Source: Burkholderia sp. Bp8963
Lineage (GTDB): Bacteria; Pseudomonadota; Gammaproteobacteria; Burkholderiales; Burkholderiaceae
Length of the DNA stretch: 64,000 bases
Direction of reading: 5' to 3'
Assembly: GCF_003854275.1 (NCBI RefSeq)
Contig: NZ_QTQP01000017.1
Coordinates: forward strand, 79,868-143,867
A program made the position numbers and the translations under genes. The notes under the pieces were generated by a model. The model had not been told where the DNA came from, did no database searches, and saw only the letters and a list, made by a program, of their open reading frames with translations. This document shows positions 59,187 through 64,000 of the stretch, piece by piece (position 1 is the first letter of the stretch; each line of letters opens with the position of its first letter).

Positions 59187-60221
59187 ATGATCGAATTACG
59201 TAATCTGTCGCAGCGTTTCGCGGGGCCCAGCGGATGGGTCGAGGCGCTGCACAACGTCAACCTGACGATTCCGAAGGGCGAGGTGTTCGGCATCATCGGC
59301 CGCAGCGGCGCCGGCAAGAGCACGCTCGTGCGCACCATCAACCTGCTGACCCGGCCGAGCGAAGGCAACGTCGTCGTCGGCGGGCGCGATCTCACGCTGC
59401 TGCCCGCGGGCGCGCTGCGCGAAGCGCGTCGCGAGATCGGCATGATCTTTCAGCACTTCAACCTGCTGTCATCGCGCACCGTGTACGACAACGTCGCGCT
59501 GCCGCTCGAGCTGGCCGGCGCGAGCCGCGCCGAAATCGATGCGGCGGTGCTGCCGCTGCTCGACCTCGTCGGGCTGTCCGCGCAGAAGGACCGTTATCCG
59601 GCGCAGATCAGCGGTGGCCAGAAGCAGCGCGTCGGCATCGCGCGCGCGCTCGCGAGCCAGCCGAAAGTGCTGCTGTCCGACGAGGCGACGTCGGCGCTCG
59701 ATCCCGAAACGACGCGCTCGATCCTCGATCTGCTGAAGCGCATCAACCGCGAGCTCGGCCTGACGATCGTGCTGATCACGCACCAGATGGAAGTGATCAA
59801 GCAGGTGTGCGATCGCGTCGCGGTGCTCGACGCGGGGCGTGTGGTCGAGGAGGGCAAGGTCATCGACGTGTTCCTGCAGCCGCACCACGAAGTGACGCGC
59901 GCGCTGATCGGCGACGTGATCGCGCAGGAGTTGCCGCCCGCGCTGAAGAAGCGCGTGGCCGAGCGGCTCAAGACCGGCAGCGGTCACCTGTTGCGCCTCG
60001 CGTTCACGGGGTCGGGCGTCGACCAGCCGATCCTGTCGGAGACGATCCGCCGCTACGAACTCGATTTCAACATCCTGCACGGCCAGATCGACGAGATCCA
60101 GGGCCAGGCGTTCGGTTCGCTCGCGGTGCTCGCGGGCGGCGAGCCGGGCAAGGTCGGACAGGCGCTCGCGTTCCTGCGCGAGCAAGGCGTGGTGGTAGAG
60201 GAGCTTTCGTATGTTGAGTGA
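59187..60221 (+). CDS. metN: Methionine ABC transporter ATP-binding protein
   Basis: This 344-aa ATPase of the D/L-methionine importer has Walker [14 protein letters not shown], the signature [15 protein letters not shown] and Walker [16 protein letters not shown]. The C-terminal NIL domain (about 265-344) binds methionine for feedback inhibition. The ATG at 59187 ([11 protein letters not shown]) is the family start. It overlaps metI by 11 bases. Confidence 0.96.
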   Translation: MIELRNLSQRFAGPSGWVEALHNVNLTIPKGEVFGIIGRSGAGKSTLVRTINLLTRPSEGNVVVGGRDLTLLPAGALREARREIGMIFQHFNLLSSRTVYDNVALPLELAGASRAEIDAAVLPLLDLVGLSAQKDRYPAQISGGQKQRVGIARALASQPKVLLSDEATSALDPETTRSILDLLKRINRELGLTIVLITHQMEVIKQVCDRVAVLDAGRVVEEGKVIDVFLQPHHEVTRALIGDVIAQELPPALKKRVAERLKTGSGHLLRLAFTGSGVDQPILSETIRRYELDFNILHGQIDEIQGQAFGSLAVLAGGEPGKVGQALAFLREQGVVVEELSYVE

Positions 60222-60864
60222 AATGTTCGACATGTTCGTGCAGTCGTTCTGGGAGACGCTGATCATGGTCGGCATCTCGGGCGTCGTCGGCGCGCTCGTC
60301 GGGCTGCCGCTCGGCGTGCTGCTGTACCTGACCGATCGCCAGGGCGTGCTGCAGAACCTCGCGGTGAACCGCGTGCTCGGCGGCTTCGTGAATGCGGTGC
60401 GCTCGACGCCGTTCATCATCCTGCTGGTCGCGGTGATTCCGTTCACGCGGCTCGTCACGGGCTCGTCGATCGGCACCGCGGCGGCCGTTGTGCCGCTGAC
60501 GCTCGCGGCCGCGCCGTTCATCGCGCGCCTCGTCGAGACCGCGCTGCGCGAAGTGGACCGCGGGCTGATCGAAGCCGCGCAGTCGATGGGCGCGACGACG
60601 CCGCAGATCGTGTTCAAGGTGCTGCTGCCGGAATCGCTGCCGGGCATCGTCGCGGGGCTGACGATCACGTTCGTGTCGCTCGTCGGCTATTCGGCGATGG
60701 CGGGCGCGATCGGCGGCGGCGGGCTCGGCGATCTCGGCATCCGCTACGGTTACCAGCGCTACCTGCCGGAAGTGATGTGGACGGTGGTTGCGATCCTGAT
60801 CGTGTTCGTGCAGATCGTGCAGTCGTTCGGCGACTGGCTCGTGCGGCGGCTCAGCCACAAATAA
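60211..60864 (+). CDS. metI: Methionine ABC transporter permease
   Basis: This 217-aa inner-membrane permease has five hydrophobic segments and the EAA loop [24 protein letters not shown] that contacts MetN. It is translationally coupled to metN through the overlap and followed by metQ after 31 bases. Confidence 0.95.
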   Translation: MLSEMFDMFVQSFWETLIMVGISGVVGALVGLPLGVLLYLTDRQGVLQNLAVNRVLGGFVNAVRSTPFIILLVAVIPFTRLVTGSSIGTAAAVVPLTLAAAPFIARLVETALREVDRGLIEAAQSMGATTPQIVFKVLLPESLPGIVAGLTITFVSLVGYSAMAGAIGGGGLGDLGIRYGYQRYLPEVMWTVVAILIVFVQIVQSFGDWLVRRLSHK

Positions 60865-60895
60865 GACGATATCCGGCATGTTTGGGGGAAAGACG

Positions 60896-61690
60896 ATGCA
60901 ACGACGGTTCATGCTGAAGTTCGCGGCGGCGCTCGGCGCGGCCGCGCTGTTCGCGGGCGCGCAGGCCCGGGCCGAAACCATCAAGGTCGGCGTGACGGGC
61001 GGCCCGCACGCGCAGGTGATGGAAGTCGTGAAGCAGGTCGCGGCCAGGAGCGGTCTTGATATCCGGATCGTCGAATTCTCCGACTACGTGCAGCCGAACG
61101 CGGCGCTCGCCGCGGGCGATCTCGATGCGAACAGCTATCAGCACGAGCCGTATCTGCAGGCGCAGGTGAAGGACCGCGGCTACAAGCTGATCAAGGTGGC
61201 CGACACCGTGACGTTCCCGATGGGCATCTACTCGAAGCGCGTGAAGTCGCTCGCGGAACTGAAGCCGGGCGCGCGCGTCGCGGTTCCGAACGATCCGACG
61301 AATGGCGGCCGTGCGCTGCTGTTGCTGCAGAAGCAGGGTGTGCTGAAGCTGCGCGCGGACGCGGGGCTGAAGGCAACACCGCTCGACATCGTCGACAATC
61401 CGAGAAAGCTGAAGATCGTCGAGCTCGACGCGGCGCAGATCCCGCGTTCGCTCGGCGACGTCGACGCCGCGGCGATCAACACCAATTACGCGATGGAAGC
61501 GGGGTTGAAGCCCAAACAGGACGCGATCGCGATCGAGGGCCCGAACGGCCCGTATGCGAACATCATCGCAATTCGCGACGCGGACCGGAGCAAGCCTTGG
61601 GTCGCGAAGCTCGTCGCGGCCTATCATTCGCCTGAGGTGAAGCAGTTCATCGAGGGCAAGTTCGGCGGCGCGGTGATCGCCGCCTGGTAA
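60896..61690 (+). CDS. metQ: Methionine-binding protein (NlpA/MetQ family)
   Basis: This 264-aa substrate-binding protein has a signal peptide (LGAAALFAGAQARA, then ETIKVG) and the MetQ pattern SDYVQPNAALAAGDLDANSYQHEPYL and VPNDPTNGGRALLLLQ. There is no lipobox Cys, so it is probably a soluble periplasmic protein and not a lipoprotein as in E. coli. The start at 60896 follows a GGGGGAA site; an ATG at 60878 has none. A terminator follows. Confidence 0.94.
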   Translation: MQRRFMLKFAAALGAAALFAGAQARAETIKVGVTGGPHAQVMEVVKQVAARSGLDIRIVEFSDYVQPNAALAAGDLDANSYQHEPYLQAQVKDRGYKLIKVADTVTFPMGIYSKRVKSLAELKPGARVAVPNDPTNGGRALLLLQKQGVLKLRADAGLKATPLDIVDNPRKLKIVELDAAQIPRSLGDVDAAAINTNYAMEAGLKPKQDAIAIEGPNGPYANIIAIRDADRSKPWVAKLVAAYHSPEVKQFIEGKFGGAVIAAW

Positions 61691-61755
61691 TGTGAGATGC
61701 GGCGAGGTGCGGCGCGGTGCGCGGGGCGTCCGGCGGCGATTAGAGTCGATGATCG

Positions 61756-61788
61756 AAAACCCGGGCTTTGCGTCCGGGTTTTTTCTCT
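61756..61788 (+). terminator. Intrinsic terminator after metQ
   Basis: AAAACCCGG and CCGGGTTTT arms (61756-61764 and 61774-61782) are followed by further T (TTCTCTTTT). It ends the metNIQ transcript. Confidence 0.85.
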
Positions 61789-61797
61789 TTTAAAATA

Positions 61798-61809
61798 GAA
61801 CGATCGTTC
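61798..61809. promoter_or_regulatory. Candidate TetR-type operator upstream of etfB
   Basis: GAACGATCGTTC is a perfect 12-bp palindrome 130 bases before the etfB start. It resembles the operator type described for TetR-family fatty-acid regulators of betaproteobacteria, whose regulons include etf and acyl-CoA dehydrogenase genes. Confidence 0.5.
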
Positions 61810-61939
61810 GCTATCATTGGCATTTCGCCAAGAAGCGGTATCCTCGACATCCACGATGGATGGGTCCGCTTGGCCGCGCAGTCACGAGGCCTCGCTATAA
61901 AATGGCCTCTGGTCGTATTCGTAACTTTGGAGCGTGTGC

Positions 61940-62689
61940 ATGAAAATCCTGGTGCCAGTGAAAAGAGTGGTCGATTACAACGTGAAGGTCCGCGTGAAGT
62001 CGGACAACACGGGCGTCGACATCGCGAACGTGAAGATGTCGATGAACCCGTTCGACGAAATCGCCGTTGAAGAAGCCGTGCGCCTGAAGGAAGCGGGCGT
62101 GGCGACCGAAGTGGTCGCGGTGTCGGTTGGCGTCGCGCAAGCGCAGGAAACGCTGCGTACGGCGTTGGCGATCGGCGCGGATCGCGCGATCCTCGTCGAG
62201 TCGAACGACGGCGTCGAGCCGCTCGCAGTCGCGAAGATCCTGAAGGCGCTGGTCGACAAGGAGCAGCCGCAGCTGGTGATCCTCGGCAAGCAGGCGATCG
62301 ACGACGATTCGAACCAGACGGGCCAGATGCTGGCTGCACTGGCCGGCCTGCCGCAAGCGACGTTCGCGTCGAAGGTGACGATCGCCGACGGCCGTGCAAC
62401 GGTCGCGCGTGAAATCGATGGCGGCGCGGAAACGCTGTCGCTGACGCTGCCGGCGGTCGTGACGACCGACCTGCGCCTGAACGAGCCGCGTTACGTGACG
62501 CTGCCGAACATCATGAAGGCGAAGAAGAAGCCGCTCGAGACCGTGAAGCCGGAAGACCTCGGCGTGGACGTTGCGCCGCGTCTGAAGACGCTGAAAGTGG
62601 CGGAGCCGCCGAAGCGCGCGGCCGGCGTGAAGGTGCCGGACGTGAAGACGCTGGTCGAGAAGCTGAAGACCGAAGCCAAGGTGCTGTAA
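61940..62689 (+). CDS. etfB: Electron transfer flavoprotein beta subunit
   Basis: This 249-aa subunit of ETF accepts electrons from acyl-CoA dehydrogenases and passes them to ETF-ubiquinone oxidoreductase. The N-terminus [20 protein letters not shown] and the signature [25 protein letters not shown] (partner recognition loop) are diagnostic. A GGAG site lies 8 bases before the ATG. It is 16 bases upstream of etfA. Confidence 0.97.
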   Translation: MKILVPVKRVVDYNVKVRVKSDNTGVDIANVKMSMNPFDEIAVEEAVRLKEAGVATEVVAVSVGVAQAQETLRTALAIGADRAILVESNDGVEPLAVAKILKALVDKEQPQLVILGKQAIDDDSNQTGQMLAALAGLPQATFASKVTIADGRATVAREIDGGAETLSLTLPAVVTTDLRLNEPRYVTLPNIMKAKKKPLETVKPEDLGVDVAPRLKTLKVAEPPKRAAGVKVPDVKTLVEKLKTEAKVL

Positions 62690-62705
62690 GAGGGAGCGGA
62701 TAGAA

Positions 62706-63641
62706 ATGACGATTCTGGTTATTGCGGAACACGACAACGCGTCGATCAAGGCGGCGACGCTGAACACGGTGGCTGCAGCTGCGAAGATCGGCGGCGACAT
62801 TCACGTGCTGGTCGCGGGTCACAACGCGCAGGGCGCGGCCGACGCGGCAGCAAAGATTGCAGGCGTTTCGAAGGTGCTGCTGGCTGACGCGCCGCAACTC
62901 GAAGCGGGCCTCGCGGAAAACGTCGAAGCGACCGCACTGAACATCGCGAAGGACTATTCGCACATCCTCGCGCCGGCTACCGCCTACGGCAAGAACATCG
63001 CGCCGCGCATCGCCGCGAAGCTGGACGTCGCGCAGATTTCGGACATCACGGCGGTCGATTCGGCCGACACGTTCGAGCGCCCGATCTACGCAGGCAACGC
63101 GATCGCGACGGTTCAATCGAGCGACCCGATCAAGGTGATCACGGTGCGTGCAACCGGTTTCGATCCGGTGGCGGCCGAAGGCGGCAGCGCGGCGGTCGAC
63201 AAGATCGAAGCAGCAGCCGATGCAGGCAAGTCGCAATTCGTCAGCCGTGAAGTGACGAAGCTGGACCGTCCGGAGCTGACGTCGGCAAGCATCATCGTGT
63301 CGGGCGGCCGCGGTCTGGGCAGCGGCGAGAACTACACGAAGGTGCTGGAGCCGCTGGCCGACAAGCTGTCGGCTGCGCTCGGCGCATCGCGCGCGGCAGT
63401 CGATGCCGGCTACGTGCCGAACGACTATCAGGTCGGCCAGACCGGCAAGATCGTCGCACCGCAGCTGTACATCGCGGTCGGCATCTCGGGTGCAATCCAG
63501 CATCTGGCCGGCATGAAGGATTCGAAGGTGATCGTCGCGATCAACAAGGATCCCGAAGCACCGATCTTCAGCGTGGCTGACTACGGCCTCGTCGGCGATC
63601 TGTTCACGCTCGTGCCGGAGCTCGTGAACGAACTGGGCTGA
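62706..63641 (+). CDS. etfA: Electron transfer flavoprotein alpha subunit
   Basis: This 311-aa FAD-binding subunit of ETF has the C-terminal FAD domain with [30 protein letters not shown] and the [13 protein letters not shown] region. It forms the heterodimer with EtfB. The downstream acyl-CoA dehydrogenase is a likely electron donor. A strong terminator separates it from that gene. Confidence 0.97.
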   Translation: MTILVIAEHDNASIKAATLNTVAAAAKIGGDIHVLVAGHNAQGAADAAAKIAGVSKVLLADAPQLEAGLAENVEATALNIAKDYSHILAPATAYGKNIAPRIAAKLDVAQISDITAVDSADTFERPIYAGNAIATVQSSDPIKVITVRATGFDPVAAEGGSAAVDKIEAAADAGKSQFVSREVTKLDRPELTSASIIVSGGRGLGSGENYTKVLEPLADKLSAALGASRAAVDAGYVPNDYQVGQTGKIVAPQLYIAVGISGAIQHLAGMKDSKVIVAINKDPEAPIFSVADYGLVGDLFTLVPELVNELG

Positions 63642-63690
63642 CGCGGCGCGATGCGCTGCGCATGATGCTTCAGCGATAAGCACACGACAC

Positions 63691-63718
63691 GAGGGGCGCG
63701 ACGAGCGCCCCTTTTTTT
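63691..63718 (+). terminator. Intrinsic terminator after etfA
   Basis: GGGGCGC and GCGCCCC arms (63693-63699 and 63705-63711) are followed by seven T. Confidence 0.9.
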
Positions 63719-63747
63719 GCGCCATAAGCAGAAGACGGAGGAGCAAC

Positions 63748-64000
63748 ATGAGTTACGCCGCACCGGTCAAGGACATGCTGTTCGTGCTGAAGGAACTGGC
63801 CGGCATCGACGCCGTCGCGCAGCTGCCGGGTTTCGAGGACGCAGGCTTCGACACCGCACAGGCCGTGCTCGATGAATCCGCGAAATTCTGCGGCGAAGTG
63901 CTGGCGCCGCTGAACGTCGACGGCGATCGCAACCCGAGCAGCTGGAAGGACGGCGAGGTGACCGCGACGCCGGGCTTCAAGGAAGCGTTCCGCCAGTTCG
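63748..64000 (+). CDS. Acyl-CoA dehydrogenase, N-terminal part (cut by window edge)
   Basis: An ATG at 63748 after a strong GGAGGAG site opens a frame to the window end. The 84 residues seen (MSYAAPVKDMLFVLKELAGI, then a helical N-terminal region with FDTAQAVLDESAKFCGEVLAPLN) match the start of the about 600-residue acyl-CoA dehydrogenases found next to etfBA in betaproteobacteria. The catalytic Glu and FAD-binding parts lie outside the window. It has its own ribosome site and follows the etfA terminator. Confidence 0.88.
   Translation, partial: MSYAAPVKDMLFVLKELAGIDAVAQLPGFEDAGFDTAQAVLDESAKFCGEVLAPLNVDGDRNPSSWKDGEVTATPGFKEAFRQF

Overview
The window is a 64 kb piece of chromosome from a Burkholderia-type betaproteobacterium, most likely Burkholderia cepacia complex. 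The evidence is the very high GC at third codon positions, the gene neighbourhoods (gyrA, DUF2059 gene, serC, pheA, tyrA, aroA, cmk, rpsA, ihfB, lapA, lapB, ugd, hldA, hldD, cysM), the DUF4148 and DUF2968 proteins, and a beta-type tmRNA. The species cannot be fixed from the sequence alone.

Left part (1-30 kb): a cut LuxR-type regulator gene, tRNA-Thr(CGT), fbp and pepN; a DUF4136 lipoprotein; a GDT1-family manganese exporter behind a yybP-ykoY riboswitch; a purine-deamination cluster (guaD, adenine deaminase, xdhC); dsbB; an amidase with its GntR regulator; a large glutamine amidotransferase; a DUF2968 protein; a proline-repeat membrane protein; a TPR glycosyltransferase-like protein; an FAD monooxygenase; and a soluble NAD-dependent formate dehydrogenase operon (fdsG-B-A-D) divergent from a ModE/PBP-type regulator. 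Small secreted proteins and a methyltransferase follow.

Accessory part (about 30-34.4 kb): a patch of visibly lower GC abuts the 3' end of ssrA (tmRNA). It holds an LprI-like lipoprotein, a tiny hydrophobic ORF, a two-gene Fic module, a control region with three perfect DnaA boxes, two palindromes and a terminator, and a P4-type tyrosine integrase preceded by five GGGGGTAT-type repeats. It reads as a small or eroded ssrA-integrated island; no second attachment site is visible in the window.

Right part (34.4-64 kb): ssrA, gph and ubiG, then ompA divergent from gyrA. Next come the serine/aromatic amino acid run (serC, pheA, tyrA, aroA), cmk-rpsA-ihfB, the LPS assembly and inner-core genes (lapA, lapB, ugd, hldA, hldD), a ComEA-like helix-hairpin-helix protein, cysM convergent with mltB, a histone-deacetylase-family protein, an alpha/beta hydrolase, the methionine importer metNIQ behind a terminator-like leader hairpin, and etfBA followed by the start of an acyl-CoA dehydrogenase. 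A perfect palindrome upstream of etfB resembles the operator of a TetR-type fatty-acid regulator.

The most useful items for follow-up are the Fic module and its control region, the integrase arm-like repeats, the Mn riboswitch, the metNIQ leader hairpin, the etfBA palindrome, and three places where an expected neighbour gene is absent (xdhAB, fdsC, hisC).
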